Assembly: GCA_003140655.1 (NCBI GenBank)
Contig: PLKR01000390.1
Span: 1-7,241 of the forward strand
Source of the DNA: Acidobacteriaceae bacterium
Lineage (GTDB): Bacteria > Acidobacteriota > Terriglobia > Terriglobales > Acidobacteriaceae
Direction: 5' to 3'
Length of the DNA stretch: 7,241 nucleotides
Shown: positions 1 through 6,190 of the stretch, piece by piece
How the letters are laid out: each line of letters starts with the position of its first letter
Position numbering within the stretch: the first letter of the stretch is position 1
Notes under the pieces: generated by a model
What the model was told of the DNA's origin: nothing
What the model saw: the letters and a program-made list of their open reading frames with translations, nothing else
Databases searched by the model: none
Program-made: the position numbers and the translations under genes

Positions 1-9
1 GGGGGCAGG

Positions 10-38
10 TGGACTCGGAAGGGAGGCGAGAGTATACT
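10..38 (+). promoter_or_regulatory. Candidate sigma70-type promoter upstream of the envelope protein gene
   Basis: A -10-like hexamer TATACT (33-38, five of six matches to TATAAT) lies 17 bases after a -35-like hexamer TGGACT (10-15, four of six matches to TTGACA). This predicts transcription starting near position 45 and a leader of about 90 bases before the ATG at 135. The spacing is ideal, but the -35 is imperfect and the element sits at the window edge. It also argues against the ATG at position 9 as the translation start, since that codon would lie upstream of the transcript. Confidence 0.4.
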
Positions 39-45
39 TCGCGTC

Positions 46-57
46 GATTAATTAATC
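46..57. promoter_or_regulatory. 12-bp perfect palindrome, possible operator
   Basis: GATTAATTAATC is its own reverse complement over all 12 bases. It begins one base after the transcription start predicted from the candidate promoter at 10-38, where a bound repressor could block initiation. A dimeric regulator site is an inference, since A/T-rich palindromes also arise by chance. No regulator gene is in the window. Confidence 0.3.
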
Positions 58-125
58 CCCAGGGAAAAATGGCACCGACGCGGGATGAGTTTATCCTCCC
101 TTGGCGGCCACAGCGATTCTCTCAG

Positions 126-131
126 AGGAGG
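126..131 (+). promoter_or_regulatory. Strong Shine-Dalgarno deciding the start at 135
   Basis: AGGAGG matches the 16S anti-SD core completely and lies three bases before the ATG at 135. That is a little close but workable. The ATGs at 9 and 69 in the same frame have poorer context, and only the start at 135 puts a short basic n-region directly before the hydrophobic signal segment. Confidence 0.6.
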
Positions 132-134
132 TCA

Positions 135-1628
135 ATGCCGAAGCGAACGCTCGTAATGGTTCTCGTTGTTCTGCTCTCCGTCGGTCCTGCCTGCTATTCA
201 CGAAAAGTTCAAAAGGTGGCGACTGTAGATGTGCCACAGCCCAAAAACGAGAAGATTGTTGGGATCACAACCATAAAAGGTGAGGACGTCTCTTTCGATG
301 CGCCGGGAGCGTCCATCAAGAATGGGACACTTTTCGCCTCGGTAAGAAAGACTCCCTACGAGGTTCCGCTGGACCAGGTACAGCGATTTTGGGTGGAGAC
401 AAGCACGCTGCAAAAGGGGCGAACCATCGGTCTGGCCGCGGCAGTGACTGTTGGCACGCTGGTGCTAATTGCGGGCATCGCGGTAGCCCTGAAGCAATCC
501 TGTCCATTCGTTTACTCCTGGGACGGTTCGCGATACGTGTTTGACGCCGAACCCTATGGCGGAGCCATCTCCCGTGGTCTGGAGAAGGACGACTTTTCGC
601 AATTGGAACATCTTCGCGAGCAGGATGGTCTCTACAGGCTGAAGCTTACCAATGAAGTCGATGAGACTCAGTTCACGAACCTCACCGAGCTTTGGGTTGT
701 GGACCACGCTGCAGGAACCCGCGTAGCGGCAGATGTCAGGGGCAAACTGCATACTCTGGTAGCGCCACAGGCTCCACTGTCTGCGCGGGACGCCGCGGGA
801 CATGATCTCCTTCCCTGGCTCCGTGCCACCGACCGTGTGATTTGGGAACCGCCCGCGGTGCCGGACGCCAACGGTAAGTTGCAGAGTGACATCGTTATGA
901 CTTTTACAAAGCCGGCAGGTGCGACCCAGGTGAAGTTGGTGGCCAACGCTGCGACCGGTCTTTGGGGCTCGTACATGATCAAGAAAATGGTCGAACTACG
1001 GGGGCGCGATGTCGGTGCCTGGTATACCTCGATGGACGAAAGCCAGTCGGCCCGCGACGCACTGTTCGCCTGGGAAGTTCGCGAGGAACTCTTCGCGTTG
1101 AAGATCTCTGTCGAGGAACCCACAGGCTGGGAGGTGCGCGGGATTCTACCGGGGACGGGTCCGTTTATCTCGAAGGACCGAATCGTCCTGCTGGACGTAA
1201 GCCGCGTGCAAGGTGATCAATTGCGCATTCGCATTCAACCTCCCGCTGGATTTTGGGCCCTGAACTCGTTTGCCGTGGATTACACTCCGGACCATCCCGT
1301 CAGCGTGGAAAAGATCGAACCAGCGACGGCGAAGAACCTACAGGGGAAAAATGTGCTGCAAGAGTTAGCCGCGAACGATGATCGCTACCTGGCTATGCCT
1401 AATATAGGCGACACGGCTGACCTCACCTTCCACGTGCCGCCCCAACCGGCAGGGACAGACCGAACCGTATTCCTGCACAGCCGCGGATACTACAAACTGC
1501 ATATAGCCGCGACAGGCGATCCCGATACGAAGACCCTGCAAGAGATCGAGAACGTGCCGGGAGCTGCTGCCCGCTATGCGGCAAACCAGTTCGCACAGTG
1601 GCAGGTCGCCGGGCTGCAGAAACAATGA
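135..1628 (+). CDS. Exported or membrane-anchored envelope protein of unknown function
   Basis: I do not recognise a named family. From the ATG at 135 the product is 497 aa. Residues 1-20 form a signal-like segment: basic MPKR, then a run of Leu/Val ending VGPAC. The Cys at 20 suggests a lipoprotein, although Gly at the -3 position makes the lipobox non-canonical. Residues 21-95 are a small polar domain, followed by a second hydrophobic helix at about 99-119. A large, soluble, apparently beta-rich region starts with SCPFVYSWDGSRYVFDAEP (122-140) and runs to the C-terminus. From memory, this CPF-Y-W-DG-YVF-EP pattern recurs in uncharacterised exported bacterial proteins. No catalytic motif is evident. 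The frame is open further upstream to an ATG at 9 (539 aa), but the Shine-Dalgarno and the signal segment favour 135. The KAS gene follows after 57 bp on the same strand and could be co-transcribed. I am confident it is a real gene but not of its function. Confidence 0.8.
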   Translation: MPKRTLVMVLVVLLSVGPACYSRKVQKVATVDVPQPKNEKIVGITTIKGEDVSFDAPGASIKNGTLFASVRKTPYEVPLDQVQRFWVETSTLQKGRTIGLAAAVTVGTLVLIAGIAVALKQSCPFVYSWDGSRYVFDAEPYGGAISRGLEKDDFSQLEHLREQDGLYRLKLTNEVDETQFTNLTELWVVDHAAGTRVAADVRGKLHTLVAPQAPLSARDAAGHDLLPWLRATDRVIWEPPAVPDANGKLQSDIVMTFTKPAGATQVKLVANAATGLWGSYMIKKMVELRGRDVGAWYTSMDESQSARDALFAWEVREELFALKISVEEPTGWEVRGILPGTGPFISKDRIVLLDVSRVQGDQLRIRIQPPAGFWALNSFAVDYTPDHPVSVEKIEPATAKNLQGKNVLQELAANDDRYLAMPNIGDTADLTFHVPPQPAGTDRTVFLHSRGYYKLHIAATGDPDTKTLQEIENVPGAAARYAANQFAQWQVAGLQKQ

Positions 1629-1685
1629 GCCAGCGAGTCTGGCAGTGAACGCTTACCTCGACTATGCCACGCCCAGTGGTAAGCC

Positions 1686-2900
1686 ATGAGCGGGCGTCGA
1701 GTGGCAGTCACAGGCTTGGGTGTGATCTGTGCCCTGGGCAATAACGCTTCTGAAACGTGGAACGCAGTCAGCGAGGGCAGATCCGGAATCACTCCGATTC
1801 ATTCCATTGAAGTTTCGCACCTTCGGTTTCGGAACGGCGCTCAGGTCACTCACTACGACCCCAGCCGACACTTTGAAGCCAACTGCCTGCGCCTGCTCGA
1901 TCCGTTTTCTCAATTCGCGATCATTGCAGCCCGCGAGGCCCTGCAAGACTCCGGAATCACACTTACCCCGGAGCTTCGCGAGCAAGCCGCCATTGTCACC
2001 GGCTCGGGCATGGGTGGTCAGTCCACGCAAGACGCCGGGTTCGCAAAACTCTACCAACCCGATCCGGGTCGAGTCGATCCGTTCATCATTCCACGCGCCA
2101 TGGCGAACGCCGCAGCGAGCCACATCTCAATGGAGTTAGGCGTGACGGGTCCGGCATACACGATCTCGACGGCTTGTTGTTCCTCTAACCATGCAATTGG
2201 TCAGGCTTTCTGGATGGTTCGACACGGGATTGCAGAAGTGGCAATCGCGGGTGGCAGCGAGGCTCCTTTTAGCTTTGGTCCACTGAAAGCCTGGGAGGCC
2301 ATGCGAGTCGTTTCACCCGACACCTGCCGGCCTTTTTCCAAAGACCGGCGCGGCTTGATTCTGGGGGAGGGTGGAGCGATGTTGATACTGGAACCTCTGG
2401 TTGCGGCCAAGGAGCGCGGCGCGACGATTCACGCCGAAATCGTGGGCTTTGGAATGTCATCGGACGCTCATCACCTTACGCACCTCTCCAGCGATGGTCC
2501 TGTCCGCGCTATGCGCGGGGCATTACGGGATGCACAACTTCTTCCGGAGCAAGTCGGTTACATCAATGCCCATGGTTCGGGCACGCTGATCAATGACCCC
2601 CTGGAAACGCGCGCCATTCGTGAACTCTTCGGCGCCCATGCCGACCGGCTAGCCGTGAGTTCCACAAAATCACTTCATGGCCACGCTCTGGGTGCGACGG
2701 GCGCAATGGAAGCAGTCTGTACGGTCCTGGCGCTAAAAAACGGCCTGCTTCCGCCCACGGCCAACTTTACTGCGCCTGATCCAGATTGCAATCTGGACGT
2801 GGTGCCGAATTGTGCTCGTTCGGCCCAGGTGGAATTCGCTCTCTCCAACTCTTTTGCCTTCGGAGGTCTCAATGCCGTTCTTGCGTTCCGCGCTGTATGA
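1686..2900 (+). CDS. Beta-ketoacyl-[acyl-carrier-protein] synthase, FabF/KAS II-like
   Basis: This enzyme catalyses decarboxylative Claisen condensation of malonyl-ACP with an enzyme-bound acyl chain, the chain-elongation step of fatty acid or polyketide synthesis in the cytosol. The protein is 404 aa, close to the usual ~410 for FabF. It starts with the typical RRVAVTGLGVICALG strand. The thiolase-fold triad is complete: nucleophile Cys164 in STACCSS, His296 in INAHGSGT and His333 in KSLHGHALGATGA, with Lys328 as the conserved lysine. The C-terminal SFAFGGLNA (389-397) corresponds to the SFGFGGTN loop with its gating Phe. AHHLTHLSSDGP (261-272) matches the FabF region after GFGMSSDA. The Cys-Cys after the active site and His-Gly-His in place of Thr-Gly-His are variations on the E. 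coli FabF pattern. No ACP, ketoreductase or dehydratase is adjacent, so a specialised KAS is as likely as the housekeeping one. The Shine-Dalgarno is weak (GGTAAG, ending four bases before the ATG). Its last 32 bases overlap the convergent P450 gene. Confidence 0.93.
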   Translation: MSGRRVAVTGLGVICALGNNASETWNAVSEGRSGITPIHSIEVSHLRFRNGAQVTHYDPSRHFEANCLRLLDPFSQFAIIAAREALQDSGITLTPELREQAAIVTGSGMGGQSTQDAGFAKLYQPDPGRVDPFIIPRAMANAAASHISMELGVTGPAYTISTACCSSNHAIGQAFWMVRHGIAEVAIAGGSEAPFSFGPLKAWEAMRVVSPDTCRPFSKDRRGLILGEGGAMLILEPLVAAKERGATIHAEIVGFGMSSDAHHLTHLSSDGPVRAMRGALRDAQLLPEQVGYINAHGSGTLINDPLETRAIRELFGAHADRLAVSSTKSLHGHALGATGAMEAVCTVLALKNGLLPPTANFTAPDPDCNLDVVPNCARSAQVEFALSNSFAFGGLNAVLAFRAV

Positions 2901-4221
2901 GCATCACCTTGATGCCGTGCCTGGGTCGCAACGTGATCGACGGTACTGCCTCGACGGGACATTCTGGTGCAACCCGGATCTGATACTTCTGCGCGATCGT
3001 CGCCAGTACTAAAATAGCCTCCATCGTGGCAAAGGCGGCACCGATACAAGAGCGCGGTCCTCCGCCAAAAGGGAAGTACGCGAACTTGGGGGTCCCCTTC
3101 GCCCGGTCGTCCAGCCAGCGATCCGGATTGAAGCGCTCGGGTTGCTCAAAGTATCGCGGGTCGCGGTGCATGACCCACTGGCTCATCATCAGAGTCGCTC
3201 GGGCAGGCACTCGATAGCCGCCAAGCTCGCAGTCCTCCAGAGAGTTTCGGACAATGGCCCAGGCGGGCGGGTAAAGGCGCATGACCTCCTTTACCACTCG
3301 CTCCGTGTAAGGCAGTTTCGACAGATCTTGTGTTGTCGGGCTTCGGCCATGCAGTACTTCTCGAAGTTCCGACCAGAGTTTTTTCTCTATTTCCGGATGC
3401 TGAGCCAACAAATGCCACGTCCACGATAACGAAACCGCCGTGGTCTCGTGCCCGGCCAAAAGGAGAGTCATCACTTCATCGCGCAACTGCTCGTCTCGCA
3501 TACCACCGCCGCTTTCATCCTGAGCCTGCAGCAACGCTGAGAGCAAGTCATCGGCACCCTGGCCATTCGAGCGCCGATGGCGAATAAGACCGTACACGAT
3601 GTCATCTAACTGGCGGGCCGCATGCCGGTAACGGATGTTGCCGGGTGTCGGCAACATGCGAAGAAGCGGAGGTAAGAGCATCCGTCCGCCTGAACCCAAC
3701 TCCATGACGGTGTTCAGCGCGGTTGCAACCCGGTCTCTTTCCGACGTGATCTCGACATTAAAAAGCGCCTTGGCCACAATCTCGAGCGCGAGGCGCATCG
3801 TGTCCCGATGAATGTCCCGAACCTCTCCATCGCGCCAACCCGCCATCATCCGCTCCGTGTAAGCCACCATCGTGTTTCCGTAGGACTCGATTCTGTCCCG
3901 GTGAAAGGCCGGCTGGATCAGGCGCCGCTGCCTCAGCCACGATTCTCCTTCGTTGGTCAAAAGACCATTTCCAAAGATCCGCTGATTGGATCGGAGGGCC
4001 TCACCCTTGATGAAACTCCGGCTGTTGGTTGCCAGAACGTTCTCAATAAGATCGGGGTGGTTGAGGAAATAGATGTGACGGTAAAAAGCGCGGTAGTAGA
4101 AGATGTCACCGTATTGACGGGCCCACTGCGTATAGAGCCCAAGCGGGTCGCGGCTTCCCAACGGAAAGTTCCCGACTATGCCGCGATTCCTCGGACCTGG
4201 TGGACGAAGCAAAGGCGTCAT
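2869..4221 (-). CDS. Cytochrome P450 monooxygenase
   Basis: This is a haem-thiolate monooxygenase that inserts one oxygen atom of O2 into an organic substrate, using electrons from a redox partner. The 450-aa protein is a complete, soluble bacterial-type P450 without a membrane anchor. The landmarks come in order: proline-rich start RPPGPRNRG; helix C W95LRQRR; I-helix AGHETT (256-261) with the acid-Thr pair for O2 activation; K-helix E312xxR315 in KEVMRLYPP; PERF (361-364); and the haem loop FPFGGGPRSCIG with ligand Cys392. The FGGGPRSCIG form and the long I-helix resemble the bacterial P450s related to the CYP102/CYP4-type clan. The substrate cannot be read from sequence, though acyl chains or sterol-like lipids are plausible given the neighbours. 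No ferredoxin or reductase gene is present. The ATG at 4221 is chosen by length, and a GAGGT-like element lies rather far upstream (15 bases). The gene follows the hydroxylase gene on the same strand after 146 bp, with a 26-bp dyad in the gap. Confidence 0.95.
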   Translation of the reverse strand: MTPLLRPPGPRNRGIVGNFPLGSRDPLGLYTQWARQYGDIFYYRAFYRHIYFLNHPDLIENVLATNSRSFIKGEALRSNQRIFGNGLLTNEGESWLRQRRLIQPAFHRDRIESYGNTMVAYTERMMAGWRDGEVRDIHRDTMRLALEIVAKALFNVEITSERDRVATALNTVMELGSGGRMLLPPLLRMLPTPGNIRYRHAARQLDDIVYGLIRHRRSNGQGADDLLSALLQAQDESGGGMRDEQLRDEVMTLLLAGHETTAVSLSWTWHLLAQHPEIEKKLWSELREVLHGRSPTTQDLSKLPYTERVVKEVMRLYPPAWAIVRNSLEDCELGGYRVPARATLMMSQWVMHRDPRYFEQPERFNPDRWLDDRAKGTPKFAYFPFGGGPRSCIGAAFATMEAILVLATIAQKYQIRVAPECPVEAVPSITLRPRHGIKVMLIQRGTQERH

Positions 4222-4282
4222 GAGCTGGTTGCGAGTACCTCTTTTACCGATTCTGATGATAAGCCACAGTCTGCCTGACGGC

Positions 4283-4308
4283 GCTAACGCCTGTTAACAG
4301 CAGTTAGC
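4283..4308. promoter_or_regulatory. 26-bp near-perfect dyad, candidate operator upstream of the P450 gene
   Basis: The outer arms GCTAAC (4283-4288) and GTTAGC (4303-4308) and the inner palindrome CTGTTAACAG (4291-4300) share exactly the same centre, between 4295 and 4296. Eleven of 13 base pairs match, and only the two pairs 4289/4302 and 4290/4301 do not. There is no real loop and no following U-tract on either strand, which fits a protein-binding site better than a terminator. It lies 61 bp upstream of the P450 start codon and 59 bp downstream of the hydroxylase stop. The regulator is unknown. Confidence 0.5.
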
Positions 4309-4330
4309 AGGAACCTTTCCCGTGGTGCTT

Positions 4331-4355
4331 CTCCGCATCAATCTCCTCCGCATCA
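4331..4355. repeat. Short direct repeat, two copies of CTCCGCATCA
   Basis: CTCCGCATCA occurs at 4331-4340 and 4346-4355, a 15-base period, just downstream of the hydroxylase stop codon. On the minus strand the copies read TGATGCGGAG. This may be simple sequence or a slippage product, and no function is apparent. Confidence 0.4.
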
Positions 4356-4367
4356 TTTTGCGGCCAG

Positions 4368-5501
4368 CTACCTGTAGTTCCTTTTATTCTTTGTAAATGG
4401 TTCAATTGTTTGCCGGATAAAGCCGGGCGAAATTTGTTCTCCGTCCAGGCCATAAAGTTCCGGCCATCCATCGGGAAGGTAATAGGTCCCGAAGATCTGG
4501 TCGATCCAGGGAAAATGAACAGCGAAGTTTTTATCAAGGCCTTCCTTTTGAGAAGTATGGTGCCAGTGGTGGTATCTGGGCGTCACCAGACATTTTGCGA
4601 GCCATCTCGGGCTAGGTGCGAAATTGCAGTGAGACCACGTAGCCTGAAGTGTCACAAAAATCAAATACCCTAAAATGATGGATTGAGAAAAGGCGATCAT
4701 CAGAGGAGTCATGATACATGCGCGCACGATTATGTCTTCGAAGAAGTGACCACGCGACCCCGAGAGCCAGTCAAGCGCTGTGGAAGAATGGTGAACAGCA
4801 TGAAAACTCCATAGAAATGGAACTTTGTGAAACGCTAAGTGAATAAAATATTCGGCGACGTCAGCGACTAGAACGGCCATAAAGAACTGTAGAAGCCAAG
4901 GCAGTCGTGCGCTGAGAGCTTGGAGACCTGGAACGCTCACATATCTTGCGAACTGGACCGCGGGCAACAAAATCAGAAAAGATAGGATCTGTATTGGGAG
5001 ATGAGTGGACATGAAGTAAACCACATCCAATGTCCACTGGTCGCGAAACGTTCCTTGCTCCTGATGCAGCGGCCAGAGCCTTTCGAGGGGCACGTAAATA
5101 GCTGCTGTTAAAAGGAGGTCAAGCAAGAACCAGTCGAGGCCAATCGCAGGCCCGTCATGGAGGTCCTTGTTAATCTGTACGCTTGAGCCACCCAAAGCGG
5201 CAGCAGTCATGGCAAGCAGGAGTCCAGTGAGCGCCAAAACCTTTTTCTTGCGAAGAATTGAGGAAAGGATGCCGAAAGCAGCTCCGCCCACAATGAGGCA
5301 TTGGATCAGGGCGCGGATGGCCTGCATGGGATAATGCGAACGAAATTGGGGAACGGTTAGCAACTGAGGGAAATGGAGGCAGAGTACTGCGCCGAATGAG
5401 AGAAGGCCGAAAAAAACGGATAATACACCGCTCCACCAGCCAGTCCCCATACCGGTAGACTCAGCATCACCGAAAAGCGCATTGATTTTCTGCTCGATCA
5501 C
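4368..5501 (-). CDS. Membrane fatty acid hydroxylase / sterol desaturase superfamily protein
   Basis: This is a membrane di-iron oxygenase of the FA_hydroxylase (PF04116) type, a family that hydroxylates or desaturates fatty acyl chains, sterols or carotenoids. The 377-aa protein is rich in membrane segments (about 22-46, 62-83, 88-106, 121-140, 158-182, 202-222 and 258-285). The histidine clusters that bind the two irons are present: H221xxxH225 (HLAFH), H234xxHH (HAVHH, 234-238), a middle His at 291, and HHWHH (311-315). The tail PWIDQIFGTYYLP (330-342) is typical of the family. About 115 hydrophobic N-terminal residues precede the usual catalytic core. The start is a GTG at 5501, and only a weak GAG-containing Shine-Dalgarno precedes it. 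An in-frame ATG at 5450 (Met18) is a poorer alternative. Single 60-base counts give 47% GC (4681-4740) and 37% GC (4801-4860), lower than in the KAS gene, so separate acquisition is possible. The P450 gene follows on the same strand after 146 bp. The substrate is unknown. Confidence 0.9.
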   Translation of the reverse strand: MIEQKINALFGDAESTGMGTGWWSGVLSVFFGLLSFGAVLCLHFPQLLTVPQFRSHYPMQAIRALIQCLIVGGAAFGILSSILRKKKVLALTGLLLAMTAAALGGSSVQINKDLHDGPAIGLDWFLLDLLLTAAIYVPLERLWPLHQEQGTFRDQWTLDVVYFMSTHLPIQILSFLILLPAVQFARYVSVPGLQALSARLPWLLQFFMAVLVADVAEYFIHLAFHKVPFLWSFHAVHHSSTALDWLSGSRGHFFEDIIVRACIMTPLMIAFSQSIILGYLIFVTLQATWSHCNFAPSPRWLAKCLVTPRYHHWHHTSQKEGLDKNFAVHFPWIDQIFGTYYLPDGWPELYGLDGEQISPGFIRQTIEPFTKNKRNYR

Positions 5502-5709
5502 TGTTTCTCAGCCTACATGACTTTCAATGATCACGGAACTCTGAAAATCGGGTCGAATCGTGACTCAATGAGGCTGGAGGTGTCGCACAAGTTGCCGCGC
5601 CGGGATGCGCCTCAGGCGGTGAGCAAACTGCGCGGAACAATGTCCTAAGAATCTTCTATTTCATTCTCCCTGGCAGTAAGGAGAGGCCGTTGACGATAAA
5701 TCGCGATAG

Positions 5710-5743
5710 CACTCATTGACCCAGCAGCAATTCTCAATGAGTG
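5710..5743. repeat. 10-bp perfect inverted repeat (hairpin) with a 14-base loop
   Basis: CACTCATTGA (5710-5719) and TCAATGAGTG (5734-5743) are exact reverse complements. The site is 68 bp downstream of the minus-strand TPR-tail ORF and about 210 bp upstream of the hydroxylase start. The stem is only about half GC and no T-run follows it on either strand, so it is a poor intrinsic terminator. It may be an operator or a structured RNA element. Confidence 0.45.
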
Positions 5744-5748
5744 AAATG

Positions 5749-5766
5749 GCCTGTTAGCAGAAGTTA
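5749..5766. repeat. Second copy of an 18-base motif from the 4283-4308 dyad
   Basis: These 18 bases match 4289-4306 at 16 positions, differing only at positions 9 and 13. The shared pattern is GCCTGTTARCAGMAGTTA. Both copies are intergenic, in the same orientation, and each lies downstream of one minus-strand ORF and upstream of the next. This copy keeps the CTGTTAGCAG half-palindrome but lacks the outer GCTAAC arm, so it is not a full dyad. Confidence 0.3.
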
Positions 5767-5810
5767 CGATTTGCTCGCGGGGAATGGGGGTCGGGTCGTT
5801 ACTCGCGGAA

Positions 5811-6053
5811 TCACTGCAGCTTCGCATATTCGGCCTTGGCTTGCTTAAGGATGGGGATGTCCGGGTCGGCGTCTTTCCATAAGGTGAGGAAATCTTTGTA
5901 GGCAAACCCGATTTCCACGACATCGAAGGTCGGGAGTCTGCTGTGCTCGATGGTGTCGCCTAGGGATTCCTCGTCGATGGTGTATATCGCTGGAAGGTCT
6001 CTCGCCATCGGTTTGTAAATAAGCGGGGACTGTGGAACCGGGCTGCGTGGCAC
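5811..6053 (-). pseudogene. Probable remnant carrying a TPR-protein/Ser-Thr kinase C-terminal tail
   Basis: The ORF is 80 codons from a GTG at 6053, or 65 codons from the ATG at 6008, with no Shine-Dalgarno at either. Residues 52-80 (bases 5814-5900) contain DFLTLWKDADPDIPILKQA followed by KAEYAKLQ and a stop. From memory this is the characteristic end of TPR-containing Ser/Thr kinases and TPR proteins common in Acidobacteriota. Those proteins normally have hundreds of residues of kinase and TPR domain before this tail. Here the preceding ~50 residues look like neither domain, and an in-frame stop follows closely upstream (about 6075). The best reading is a 3' fragment of a deleted gene, possibly joined to unrelated sequence. 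A functional small protein cannot be excluded. The fragment diverges from the secreted-protein gene at 6191. Confidence 0.5.
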
Positions 6054-6180
6054 CTCTGGATGAAATTTTTTTCACACTATGCAAGCAGCGGGAAATGGTG
6101 TAAGTTCGTTGCCGTTTCTGAAATCAAAAGAACATTTCCGTTTAGTTGGGTCCATTGATAACAATCTCAGACAGATGATA

Positions 6181-6186
6181 AAGGGG
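6181..6186 (+). promoter_or_regulatory. Shine-Dalgarno-like AAGGGG for the secreted protein gene
   Basis: AAGGGG ends four bases before the ATG at 6191 and follows an A-rich stretch. It is an imperfect match but supports 6191 as the start, together with the signal peptide that begins there. Confidence 0.4.
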
Positions 6187-6190
6187 TCCC

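Larger units (their letters stand above)
5502..5810. other. 309-bp region without a convincing gene
   Basis: This stretch lies between the hydroxylase start and the end of the TPR-tail fragment. It contains the hairpin at 5710-5743 and the 18-base motif at 5749-5766. It also contains a 43-codon plus-strand ORF (5517-5648) with no Shine-Dalgarno, whose part from Met18 begins MRLEVSHKLPRRDA. That faintly recalls the start of small polyhydroxyalkanoic acid system proteins but is far too short for one. The sequence TCAATGAG occurs three times counting both strands: within 5564-5572, 5711-5718 and 5734-5741. I see no clear promoter for the hydroxylase gene here, although it would have to lie in this region or further upstream. 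Confidence 0.5.

Noticed and set aside
9..134. N-terminal extension of the first gene to the ATG at 9 or 69
   Set aside because: These starts place a long charged stretch before the signal segment, while the ATG at 135 has a full AGGAGG just upstream. The candidate promoter would also put the codon at 9 outside the transcript.
668..1123. 151-codon minus-strand ORF
   Set aside because: It lies entirely inside the strongly supported envelope protein gene, with Ser/Arg/Ala-rich low-complexity composition typical of an antisense shadow and no recognisable motif.
1629..1643. Hairpin GCCAG-CGAGT-CTGGC right after the first gene's stop codon
   Set aside because: The stem is only 5 bp and no T-run follows, so it cannot be supported as a terminator. 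Read-through into the KAS gene remains likely.
3808..4278. 156-codon plus-strand ORF
   Set aside because: It is antisense to the P450 N-terminal half, whose frame carries intact family motifs. Its own translation shows no domain.
6066..6072. Run of seven T as part of an intrinsic terminator
   Set aside because: No stable GC-rich stem directly precedes it on the plus strand, and no plus-strand gene ends there.
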